Shown here: positions 1 through 6,365 of the stretch, piece by piece
Layout of the letters: each line of letters starts with the position of its first letter
Numbering within the stretch: position 1 is the first letter of the stretch
Assembly: GCA_014729145.1 (NCBI GenBank)
Contig: WJKL01000034.1
Coordinates: 1 to 9,276, forward strand
Source of the DNA: Candidatus Woesearchaeota archaeon
GTDB taxonomy: Archaea; Nanobdellota; Nanobdellia; Woesearchaeales; WJKL01
DNA length: 9,276 nucleotides
Reading direction: 5' to 3'
Notes under the pieces: generated by a model
Told to the model about the DNA's origin: nothing
Seen by the model: only the letters and a program-made list of their open reading frames with translations
Databases searched by the model: none
Program-made: the position numbers and the translations under genes

Positions 1-2
1 AT

Positions 3-65
3 AAAGGAGCTGAAAAATGGATAAGAGAAGGATATATTCCGGCGCTGGAATTGGTAAATTTTTAA
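3..65 (+). CDS. C-terminal end of an unrecognised protein (5' end outside window)
   Basis: An open frame enters from the left edge and ends at a TAA at 63-65, leaving only about 20 residues (ending ALELVNF). The gene is inferred from its co-direction with the genes that follow and the 28-base distance to the next start. The tail is too short to assign a family. It could also be a chance open frame. Confidence 0.4.
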   Translation, partial: KGAEKWIREGYIPALELVNF

Positions 66-93
66 GATGATTTAACAGAAGAAGATATTAAGC

Positions 94-243
94 ATGATGA
101 AACACAGAATTAGTATTACTTTGGATGAAGAAACAGTTTTCAGGATGAAGGAAGCTGTAAGGGTTAGTCCTGTATTCAGGAACCAGTCTCATTTTGTAGA
201 GGTTGCTATCAAGGAGAAAGTAGAGAGTGATAAGGATGAATAA
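94..243 (+). CDS. Small ribbon-helix-helix (CopG/Arc-like) protein
   Basis: This 49-residue protein starts at one of two adjacent ATG codons (94 or 97). It has the layout of an RHH DNA-binding domain: a short N-terminal beta strand with alternating residues (RISITLDEE), a first helix (about residues 12-24), a turn (VSPVFRN), and a second helix starting with S-H-F followed by VEVAIKEKVE. RHH proteins of this size dimerise through the strand and are usually operator-binding repressors or antitoxins. The TAA stop overlaps the start region of the next gene (ATG at 236), so the two are probably translated together, an arrangement typical of antitoxin-partner pairs. The start has no strong ribosome binding site. 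The downstream partner is not a toxin I recognise, so antitoxin function is only a hypothesis; autoregulation of this operon is an equal alternative. Confidence 0.72.
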   Translation: MMKHRISITLDEETVFRMKEAVRVSPVFRNQSHFVEVAIKEKVESDKDE

Positions 244-814
244 ACGCGGATTCAGGAATATGTATGAATTACTGAGCAAGCTGGATATCCAAGGAGTTTA
301 CGAAAAGAACATGTCTTTTTTAAGAGTGCGTCACGATAATCTGGAAGATGAATTAGCCAAGATTGATGAAAAAGGAGATGAGTATTATAAACACGTCAAA
401 AAGCAATATAAGATATGTGAGAGAGCTATGCATCATTTTGCAAAACACGGAAATGAGTGCATTAAAGATGCAAAAGTAAGAGCTCATATGAGTGTTTTTC
501 CATCAAAAAGCGGTTATGGATTTGAAAGGGAAACCTTTAGTCAGGATGAATACAAGAATATTGATGATGTTTTGATCACATTAGATCCTTTTGCAGATTC
601 TCAAGATGAGAATATTGAAAGACTTTCATTGATGTGGCTTTACTGTGATGAACATAAAGGATCAAGGCACAGAGAAATAAAAGACTTGTGTATTGAAGTA
701 ATCGATATGCTTAATGAGTCGGGAGAGAAACATATAATAAAAGCCTACAAGAAAAATTTTGGAGAAGATGTTTTTTATTTTTGCAAAGCTTTGGAGGAAA
801 AATACAATGAATGA
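236..814 (+). CDS. Hypothetical protein, helical, unknown function
   Basis: This 192-residue protein is not one I recognise. It looks soluble, charged and mostly helical, with no signal peptide or membrane segment. The middle holds a His/Cys-containing stretch (MHHFAKHGNECIKDAKVRAH, about residues 66-85); the C-terminal half is acidic and amphipathic. Start choice: ATG 236 overlaps the stop of the RHH gene by 8 bases. A GTG at 227 has AAGGAG at 211-216 ten bases upstream and is a real alternative, and a further in-frame ATG lies at 260. Its 3' end overlaps the next gene by 8 bases, so the RHH gene, this gene and the next appear translationally coupled. Position directly after an RHH gene makes it a possible toxin-like partner, but no toxin motif (PIN, RelE, HEPN R-x4-6-H) is visible. 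Confidence 0.75.
   Translation: MNKRGFRNMYELLSKLDIQGVYEKNMSFLRVRHDNLEDELAKIDEKGDEYYKHVKKQYKICERAMHHFAKHGNECIKDAKVRAHMSVFPSKSGYGFERETFSQDEYKNIDDVLITLDPFADSQDENIERLSLMWLYCDEHKGSRHREIKDLCIEVIDMLNESGEKHIIKAYKKNFGEDVFYFCKALEEKYNE
793..797 (+). promoter_or_regulatory. Ribosome binding site fixing the start at 807
   Basis: GGAGG lies nine bases before ATG 807, inside the end of the upstream coding region. It supports ATG 807 over the in-frame upstream start at 759, which would produce a hydrophobic extension overlapping the preceding gene by 56 bases. Confidence 0.7.
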
Positions 815-1205
815 TGAAAATACATGCCATCCCTTTAAGTATATAATTGATGCATATAAATTGAATAAGAAACCACATGAAGTTTATGGAATCTACCTAA
901 ATGAGCTGAACAAATTATCACCTCAAAATTCTGATGCAGAGAATATAAGGATAATGATAGATGAATATGGCAAATATGACAGGCTGAATTCAGCAATAAA
1001 AGGAGAAGGAAATATCTACGACCTAGATCAGTTTAAGAAAACATTTGAAGGGCTGGGAATATCTTTGGAAGATGCCCAGTCAAATCCAGAGATTGTCGAA
1101 GGGCTTGGAGGAGATCTTAAGACCATGTGCAGAGCGATAAGTGACATAATTAAAGCAATAAGAATAGGTCCGGAAGGATTAGAAGCTATAACCCATATTG
1201 AATAA
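807..1205 (+). CDS. Hypothetical protein, unknown function
   Basis: This 132-residue protein starts MNDENTCHPFKY and has a good GGAGG ribosome binding site. It appears soluble and helical, with an acidic central part and a glycine-rich segment (EGLGGDLKTMCRAISDIIKA, about residues 97-116) that may be a loop between helices. I do not recognise a family. It overlaps the preceding hypothetical gene by 8 bases and ends one base before the ATG of the GH15-like gene. Conserved co-transcription with a glucan enzyme would suggest a role in the same pathway, but nothing in the sequence shows this directly. Confidence 0.75.
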   Translation: MNDENTCHPFKYIIDAYKLNKKPHEVYGIYLNELNKLSPQNSDAENIRIMIDEYGKYDRLNSAIKGEGNIYDLDQFKKTFEGLGISLEDAQSNPEIVEGLGGDLKTMCRAISDIIKAIRIGPEGLEAITHIE

Positions 1206-1206
1206 A

Positions 1207-2217
1207 ATGACAGCTAAATCAATACAGATACTTCGGAAACTGCAGGCTCCAAGCGGTCTGATGATGGCATCACAGGCTGGAGTCACAACTGGTTATAATA
1301 AAGCATGGCTTAGAGACAATGTCTATGAGTCTTTGGGATTTGAAGCTGTTAAGAATAAGAAAGCAGTTGTTAAGATATATACAGCACTTCTTGATATTTT
1401 ACTTAAGCATGAAGAGAAGATTGACTGGGCTATAAAGGAAAAGCCTGATGCAAGATTCAAATATATCCATGCAAGATATGACCCTTACACTTTTGAAGAG
1501 ATATGGGGGGATTGGGGAAACAAGCAGAATGATGCAATTGGAGCTATTCTTTTTAAGATAGGGGAGCTTGAAGAGAAAGGAATAAATATTATCAGAAATA
1601 GATATGATATTCAGATATTACAGAAATTAGTCTGGTATTTAGAAAGTATTGAATATTGGCATGATAAAGACAATGGGGTTTGGGAAGAGAATGAAGAAGT
1701 TCATGCTTCAAGTGTTGGAGCTTGTGTTGCTGGACTTAGAAAAATTGGAAAGCTGGTTGATGTTTCTGAAGAATTGATACAGAAAGGGCAGGAAAAGCTG
1801 GATGAATTACTTCCAAGAGAGAGTTTGACAAAAGAAACTGATTTAGCTTTGTTAAGTTTGATTTACCCATATAATATTGCAAGTGCAAAACAAAGAAAAC
1901 AGATATTGAAGAATGTTGAGGAGAACCTAGTAAGAAAAAGAGGAGTTATAAGGTATAAAGATGATGCCTATTACAATAAAAATGGGGAAGCTGAATGGAC
2001 AATGGGATTTCCATGGCTTGCTATAATATACAAACAACTGAATAAGCCTGCAAAGTATGCAAAATACATGAGAAAGGCTGTTGAAGTTATGAATGACAAA
2101 GGAGAGATGCCTGAGCTTTATTTTTCAGGAAGTTCAATACATAATGAGAACAGTCCACTGGGATGGAGCCAGGCTTTGTATTTGGCTGCGAGGGTAATAA
2201 ATGAATCCAGTAAATAA
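1207..2217 (+). CDS. GH15-family glucoamylase-like protein, phosphorylase-kinase-alpha type
   Basis: This 336-residue protein consists of a single (alpha/alpha)6-barrel domain. Visible GH15-type motifs in order are AWLRDNVY (33-40), QNDAIGAIL (107-115), WEEN (159-162, region of the catalytic acid in glucoamylases), HASSVGA (166-172), LLPRES (201-206), MPELY (301-305, region of the catalytic base) and LGWSQALYLA (318-327). From memory, NASSVG, LLPR-S-KE-D and the LPELY / W-Q-LY pattern resemble eukaryotic phosphorylase kinase alpha/beta subunits more than classical bacterial glucoamylases. It lacks the N-terminal beta-sandwich of prokaryotic GH15 enzymes (usually about 600-700 residues) and has no signal peptide, so it should act in the cytoplasm, perhaps releasing glucose from glycogen or dextrins. 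ATG 1207 follows the upstream stop with one base between; an in-frame TTG at 1198 is less likely. No strong ribosome binding site is visible, which suggests coupling to the upstream gene. Hydrolase versus non-catalytic glucan sensor cannot be decided from sequence. Confidence 0.85.
   Translation: MTAKSIQILRKLQAPSGLMMASQAGVTTGYNKAWLRDNVYESLGFEAVKNKKAVVKIYTALLDILLKHEEKIDWAIKEKPDARFKYIHARYDPYTFEEIWGDWGNKQNDAIGAILFKIGELEEKGINIIRNRYDIQILQKLVWYLESIEYWHDKDNGVWEENEEVHASSVGACVAGLRKIGKLVDVSEELIQKGQEKLDELLPRESLTKETDLALLSLIYPYNIASAKQRKQILKNVEENLVRKRGVIRYKDDAYYNKNGEAEWTMGFPWLAIIYKQLNKPAKYAKYMRKAVEVMNDKGEMPELYFSGSSIHNENSPLGWSQALYLAARVINESSK
2190..2194 (+). promoter_or_regulatory. Ribosome binding site for the metallophosphoesterase gene
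   Basis: GAGGG lies six bases before ATG 2201, within the last codons of the GH15-like gene. It supports the overlapping start at 2201 and independent initiation of the lipoprotein. Confidence 0.55.
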
Positions 2218-3178
2218 ATACATAATCGCACCATTGATAGCATTGACATTAGCTTTTAGCGGATGCGGAAAGGAAGATCAGAAAGATCATATGATAACAA
2301 AAGATAATTCTGTCTCTGTCTTGGAAAAGACAGCCAAACCAAGGGATGTTTCTGTTAACGGCAGCGATTATCTTGATTCTGGTTCAGATATAATCCAGAA
2401 AAAAAGCTCTTTTTTGGATGATAATGAGATAAATATTGGTTTAGTCAGCGATCTTGAAGGGGCTGTAGAAAATGCCAAAGTTTCTGCAAAGAAATTATCA
2501 AAACAGAATATTGATGCAGTCATCATAGCAGGAGACTGTTATGAAAATGAGAAAATCAGAAGAAATCCAGTCTATCCAAATTCAACAGACAATCTCAAAG
2601 AAATGATTGAAAGTATCAGGCCTTATGCTGAATTGAATGTTCCTGTTTTTATAATCGCTGGGAATCATGAGATGCAGTCAGTATACAATGATGCGATAAA
2701 GGAGTTGCAGGAAGAATATCCCTATATTTTTGACATAAATGAAAAATCTGTAGATCTGGAGGGCGTTAATATAATCGGCATGGGGGGCTACAATGATCCA
2801 AGGTTTACAGCAAGATATGGATTTTTACTTGAAAATAAAGACTATAAAAGAGCTGAAGAAGATCTTGATGAACTGCAGAGCCAAAAAGAAATTATGATAT
2901 TTGTTACACACGGACCTCCAAGATCAGATACAAGGATAGATTATGTAAGGGGAGCAGGGCATGTTGGAGATAAAAAGACAGCAGAGATCATGAATAGTGA
3001 TCTTGAAGATGTTGTCAATGTTCACGGGCATATACATGAGGGTGGAGGAGCTTCTGATAAATATAAAGCAGGAGCTGCAATCAATGTCGCTTCAATTATA
3101 TCCTATATGAACAAAGGCAGCCAGACAACCTTAATAAACATAAAAGACAATAAAGTGCAGTATAAAAAAGTTGATTAG
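2201..3178 (+). CDS. Lipoprotein metallophosphoesterase (calcineurin-like)
   Basis: This 325-residue protein has an N-terminal signal with a hydrophobic stretch (8-19) and a lipobox FSGC (Cys22), so it is predicted to be exported and lipid-anchored on the outer face of the membrane. A low-complexity linker (23-70) leads to a metallophosphoesterase domain. Motifs are SDLEG (83-87), AGDC (110-113), GNHE (154-157), THGPP (236-240) and GHIHEGGG (276-283), giving most of the two-metal site: Asp84, Asp112, Asn155, His237, His277 and His279. The first motif reads D-L-E where the family usually has D-x-H, so one metal ligand is changed. The substrate is unknown; the family includes nucleases, nucleotidases and protein phosphatases. 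It overlaps the GH15-like gene by 17 bases but, being extracytoplasmic, need not share its pathway. Confidence 0.85.
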   Translation: MNPVNKYIIAPLIALTLAFSGCGKEDQKDHMITKDNSVSVLEKTAKPRDVSVNGSDYLDSGSDIIQKKSSFLDDNEINIGLVSDLEGAVENAKVSAKKLSKQNIDAVIIAGDCYENEKIRRNPVYPNSTDNLKEMIESIRPYAELNVPVFIIAGNHEMQSVYNDAIKELQEEYPYIFDINEKSVDLEGVNIIGMGGYNDPRFTARYGFLLENKDYKRAEEDLDELQSQKEIMIFVTHGPPRSDTRIDYVRGAGHVGDKKTAEIMNSDLEDVVNVHGHIHEGGGASDKYKAGAAINVASIISYMNKGSQTTLINIKDNKVQYKKVD

Positions 3179-3191
3179 ATAAAATGAAAAA

Positions 3192-3198
3192 TTTAAGA
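3192..3198 (+). promoter_or_regulatory. Possible archaeal TATA box
   Basis: TTTAAGA, in an A/T-rich stretch (3187-3200), is centred about 25 bases before ATG 3220 in the only gap of the plus-strand block. This spacing suits a leaderless or nearly leaderless archaeal transcript. The region is generally AT-rich, so chance occurrence is quite possible. A second TATA-like stretch (TATAAAAAAG) lies at 3161-3170. Confidence 0.25.
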
Positions 3199-3219
3199 TA
3201 GTCATTGAGTTCGATTCAG

Positions 3220-3615
3220 ATGAATGAAAAACAATCCGCAAAAAATACAAAAAATCTTATGGAAATTAAAGACAACAGAGATTTGTCTAAACTAATCAAT
3301 GAAGTAAAGAGATGCTATGAGAATTATACTGCTTCTCAGTCTGAAGGGGACAGATTTACATATATCTTTGAGATAGAATCCTTAAAAGAAAGACTCATAG
3401 AAGAAGCTAACCAGGAAAAAGGATATAATAGACAGCAGTCTATGATAGGGGTTTTAAATCTTCTTTGCAATACAGAATATCAGGATTATGGGATTGAACA
3501 GATTATCTATCTGGATCTTGCTGTTGGATATCTGAAAAAACCAATCTTAAAACAGGATGAGATGGATGGAGTGTTCAAAGCAGTCAATTGTATATATGAT
3601 ATTGAGGAAAGCTAG
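3220..3615 (+). CDS. Hypothetical acidic helical protein
   Basis: This 131-residue protein is unrecognised. It is soluble and likely all-helical, with a basic N-terminus (about 1-25), a heptad-like helix (about 27-75) and an acidic C-terminus (QDEMDGVFKAV... ending DIEES). There are no cysteine clusters, signal peptide or membrane segment. ATG 3220 is chosen over the in-frame TTG at 3205 because neither has a ribosome binding site and ATG is the commoner start; a TATA-like element at 3192-3198 fits a leaderless start there. It is separated by 41 bases from the metallophosphoesterase gene, so it may have its own promoter. Its TAG stop lies within a CTAG shared with the stop of the opposing debranching-enzyme gene. 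Confidence 0.7.
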   Translation: MNEKQSAKNTKNLMEIKDNRDLSKLINEVKRCYENYTASQSEGDRFTYIFEIESLKERLIEEANQEKGYNRQQSMIGVLNLLCNTEYQDYGIEQIIYLDLAVGYLKKPILKQDEMDGVFKAVNCIYDIEES

Positions 3616-5378
3616 ACCTCTTCAATCAATTCTATAAACATAGCATCAGACCAGGCCTGAGCAAGACAGCCTTCTGATCTTAATTTTGAGGATGAGGAAA
3701 CCTCAGCATGGTGTCCGAGAGCTCCTGAAGTTAATATTTCCTCTGTAGATGCATCTAATATCTTTTTTATATATTTCTTGAAATGAGTTTTGTTTGTTTT
3801 TACCATAACCAAAGCTGCCAAGTTGTTAATCCAGAACCAAGAATCTCCGCGGTGATAGCTTTGATCAGATTCTCCAGTATAATCACTGCAGTATAGATGA
3901 TGGGATTTATCAATAGAAGAAAAGCCCCCCCAGCCAAGCCAGAGTTTTGGAAGGATATTTTTAAAACAGGATGTCCACTCTGTTTTAGTCAGTAAATCAG
4001 GATATATATAAGCTGCGATAAACACATTCGGCCGGACAGTAAAATCACCAAGACCATCAGCAAGCATCTTTCCATTCCAGAATTTTGCTTTTACTTTGTT
4101 TTTAAGTTCTTTTTCCTGGTGCATGTATTTTTTGTCTTTAGTAAGCTTATATGCAAGTTTGAGCATATTTAAAAACAAAGCCTGAATCTCAATCCTAAAG
4201 CCTTCTCTGTTGTCAGAATCCCATTCAGTATCCATCCAGGTTTCATTAGGGTTATTGTGCACTAATTTATTTCTTAAATGGTTTTTGTTTATATGCTTGA
4301 TAGAAGCAGCAAGTTTTTTGGATATTTTTTCTTTTTCTTTTTTTGAAAATATATCAAGCGAGTCATCTATTCTCTTGAAAAACCAGCCTATTGAGTCAGC
4401 ATTTGATGAATCAGATCTGGGAAAACTTAAATTAGGAAGTTTCCCATATTTTATTATCTTCAGGTTCTTTATCAGAATATCTTTTACTTCTCTGTTTTGT
4501 TTGTTTAACAGCAGTGCTTTTAGAGAGATCAGCTCGTCTCTGCTCCAGAACTGGAAGAACCAGGGAAGTCCTGCAAAGATACCTCTTTTGTTTTTTAGAT
4601 TAATAACTAATTTGTTTAAGGAATTTATAGCGCATTTTTTTGCAATCTTTGTTTTTTTGTTTCTGGTCTTTTTTGTGTTGATATTATTGACATATATCTT
4701 TTGATGGTCTTTTAATCTTTTAAGATTTTTATAGACATAATCTGCCTCTTCGATGGCCTGTTTTCTTTTTTTAGAGAAAGCAAATACAATTTTAGAAGCA
4801 TCCAGCTTCAATGCTTTATAGACATATTTTTCATGAGGGGAATTTCTTTTTTGGTCATGTTTATAGCTTCTTTTTATCCATTTCTCTATCTTTTCAAATT
4901 TTTCTTTGTCGGGCTTAATAGCAAGATAAAGTTTTGTCTTTTCATGCTGATATCTTATGATTATCTTTGATCCGGTTTTGGATATCCTGTATTCCCTTCC
5001 GAATTCTGGATTTGAATAAGAAGCTCTCATGTCAAGAGTGATCTTTACAGGAGATTGCTTGTTCAGCTCATAGACCAAAGCATCATAGCCGTAGGGCATA
5101 AAGAATTTTTCAGTGAGGGATTTTCTTTTTCTTTTTATAAAAGAGAAACTGTTTGTTATTTCTGTTATATTTTGGGAATTGACCGGGCTGATATCTTCAA
5201 TTATCTTATACATCTCTTCTTTGTGCATCATAAAAACTCCCTGGTATTTTGAAGAGGGTGCAGAAGAGAGCATACAATATCCCCCAAGCTTGTTTGTAAG
5301 CAAAAAATTTAGGTTTTCTGAATCTTTTTTAGTATTCATAGAAATAGAAGACCTGTTGATCTTGTGGGTTATCTTCAT
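3612..5378 (-). CDS. Glycogen debranching enzyme, amylo-alpha-1,6-glucosidase type (GDE C)
   Basis: This 588-residue protein hydrolyses alpha-1,6 branch points of glycogen or limit dextrins, by family. The C-terminal (alpha/alpha)6-barrel (about 245-588) carries the archaeal/bacterial GDE motifs in order: GLPWFFQFWSRDE (270-282), NADSIGWF (326-333), TWMD (380-383), RIEIQALFLNML (395-406), RPNVFIAA (449-456), GWGGFSSID (482-490), YHRGDSWFW (508-516) and GHHAEVSS...EGCLAQAWSDA (555-579). The N-terminal part (1-230) fits a GDE_N-type beta domain (SSKYQGVFM, about 42-50), followed by a very lysine-rich linker (about 160-250). It is somewhat short for this family and lacks the 4-alpha-glucanotransferase half of eukaryotic debranching enzyme, so chain transfer would need another enzyme. 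No signal peptide: cytoplasmic. The start overlaps the stop of the GalT-like gene as ATGA, with GAGGAG just upstream. It is the last gene of the operon. Confidence 0.9.
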   Translation of the reverse strand: MKITHKINRSSISMNTKKDSENLNFLLTNKLGGYCMLSSAPSSKYQGVFMMHKEEMYKIIEDISPVNSQNITEITNSFSFIKRKRKSLTEKFFMPYGYDALVYELNKQSPVKITLDMRASYSNPEFGREYRISKTGSKIIIRYQHEKTKLYLAIKPDKEKFEKIEKWIKRSYKHDQKRNSPHEKYVYKALKLDASKIVFAFSKKRKQAIEEADYVYKNLKRLKDHQKIYVNNINTKKTRNKKTKIAKKCAINSLNKLVINLKNKRGIFAGLPWFFQFWSRDELISLKALLLNKQNREVKDILIKNLKIIKYGKLPNLSFPRSDSSNADSIGWFFKRIDDSLDIFSKKEKEKISKKLAASIKHINKNHLRNKLVHNNPNETWMDTEWDSDNREGFRIEIQALFLNMLKLAYKLTKDKKYMHQEKELKNKVKAKFWNGKMLADGLGDFTVRPNVFIAAYIYPDLLTKTEWTSCFKNILPKLWLGWGGFSSIDKSHHLYCSDYTGESDQSYHRGDSWFWINNLAALVMVKTNKTHFKKYIKKILDASTEEILTSGALGHHAEVSSSSKLRSEGCLAQAWSDAMFIELIEEV

Positions 5379-6322
5379 TTTTCTCCTCTGTAAAACTTGG
5401 CTGCTTCTTCAGGTGCCAAAGAATTGATAACGTCATCAGACAAGATCTCGAATCCTCCGATAATAGATATCCTTGGGCTTATCTCTATATGAAAATGAAG
5501 ATCCTTTCCTTTGGGAGCATAGAAAAGCTCCATGTTATAAGATGCATTCAGTTTTTTTAGTTTAGCAAGGACCTTCTTTAGTATTTTTGCAAGATCTCCA
5601 AGCTGTTTGTCTGACATCTGGGTTAAATTAGTAATATGTTTTTTTGGGAAGATCCAGTTTTCAAAATGGAACCTTGAAGCATAAGGAGCAAATGAGACAA
5701 AAGAGGGGTTTTCAAAGCATCTTCTTTCAGATTTTTTTTCAAGCTTGATTATCCTACAATAAGGACATTTTTTATATTTTTTTGAAGTTTTAATCTTTTC
5801 CTTTACTAGTTCAGGAAGTTTATTGTAGGCAATAAGCTGGGAATGGGAATGAACCAGAGAAGTTCCAGCGTTTCTTCCGTGATTCTTGAATATACATACA
5901 TATTTGATGTTTTTTTCACTGCTTAGTTTCTTGATCCTATCTATGTAGGCAGTTAATACTTCTTTGATGCTTTTTTCAGTCAGATCAGCAAGCTGTTTTT
6001 TATGATTATTTGTTTCAACAATCACTTCATGATGGCCATAGGCAGAGGCAGATGTAAAAAATTCTTTTCTTGTCTTGATATTAGGATTGCCTTTTTTATC
6101 CACAGCAGGAAACTTATTTGGAAACCACCTTATCTTCCATTTTTTTTTGGTTCCGATACGGCCGATCTCAGGAGGGGTGAGGTTTTCATTTCCAGGACAG
6201 AAGAAACATGTTTTTCCCTCTTCTTTATGCTCTTTTTCTCTTTTAAACTCAAACGGCCTTTTGCCTCTTGAAGACGAAACAATTACGTACCTGTCAAGAA
6301 TATAATCTTTTCTTAGCTCCAT
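5375..6322 (-). CDS. galT: GalT-like hexose-1-phosphate uridylyltransferase (HIT superfamily)
   Basis: This 315-residue protein matches galactose-1-phosphate uridylyltransferase, which moves a nucleotidyl group between UDP-glucose and a hexose-1-phosphate through a covalent histidine intermediate. Visible motifs: zinc-type Cys pairs CFFC (39-42) and CPYC (186-189), TPPEI (49-53), GHHEVIVE (96-103), NHGRNAG (147-153), the active site HSHSQ (158-162, nucleophile probably His160), ENWIFPKKH (221-229), HFHIEISPR (276-284) and GGFE (289-292). Length is normal for archaeal GalT. Start: ATG 6322. A longer open frame to 6472 would add 50 residues, mostly lysine-rich, overlapping the glycogen synthase gene, with no family match. 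No ribosome binding site is visible before ATG 6322; TTTAAG at 6353-6358 is a weak TATA candidate. Between a glycogen synthase and a debranching enzyme, with no GalK or GalE in view, it may serve glucose-1-phosphate/UDP-glucose exchange or act as an ADP-glucose phosphorylase-like enzyme rather than in galactose catabolism. Confidence 0.87.
   Translation of the reverse strand: MELRKDYILDRYVIVSSSRGKRPFEFKREKEHKEEGKTCFFCPGNENLTPPEIGRIGTKKKWKIRWFPNKFPAVDKKGNPNIKTRKEFFTSASAYGHHEVIVETNNHKKQLADLTEKSIKEVLTAYIDRIKKLSSEKNIKYVCIFKNHGRNAGTSLVHSHSQLIAYNKLPELVKEKIKTSKKYKKCPYCRIIKLEKKSERRCFENPSFVSFAPYASRFHFENWIFPKKHITNLTQMSDKQLGDLAKILKKVLAKLKKLNASYNMELFYAPKGKDLHFHIEISPRISIIGGFEILSDDVINSLAPEEAAKFYRGEK
5383..5388 (-). 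promoter_or_regulatory. Ribosome binding site for the debranching enzyme
   Basis: On the minus strand GAGGAG stands four bases before ATG 5378, inside the final codons of the GalT-like gene. It fixes the start of the debranching enzyme within the ATGA overlap. Confidence 0.65.
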
Positions 6323-6365
6323 TTTATATTGTCTGTATTGTTTTTTTGTTTTCTTAAAAGCTTTT

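Noticed and set aside
88..279. Minus-strand 63-residue open frame
   Set aside because: It lies antisense to the RHH gene and the following start, has hydrophobic shadow composition and no ribosome binding site.
759..806. Upstream extension of the 132-residue hypothetical protein
   Set aside because: It overlaps the previous gene in another frame, while GGAGG sits correctly before ATG 807.
3205..3219. TTG start for the gene ending at 3615
   Set aside because: There is no ribosome binding site and an ATG is available 15 bases downstream; kept only as an alternative.
4210..4704. Long plus-strand open frame coding a Phe/Leu/Ser-rich protein of 164 residues
   Set aside because: It is antisense to the lysine-rich debranching enzyme; reverse complements of AAA/AAG-rich genes give Phe/Leu-rich chance frames. 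No ribosome binding site or family pattern.
5055..5427. Two overlapping plus-strand hydrophobic frames near the GalT/debranching junction
   Set aside because: Antisense shadows of strongly supported coding sequence, with no start signals.
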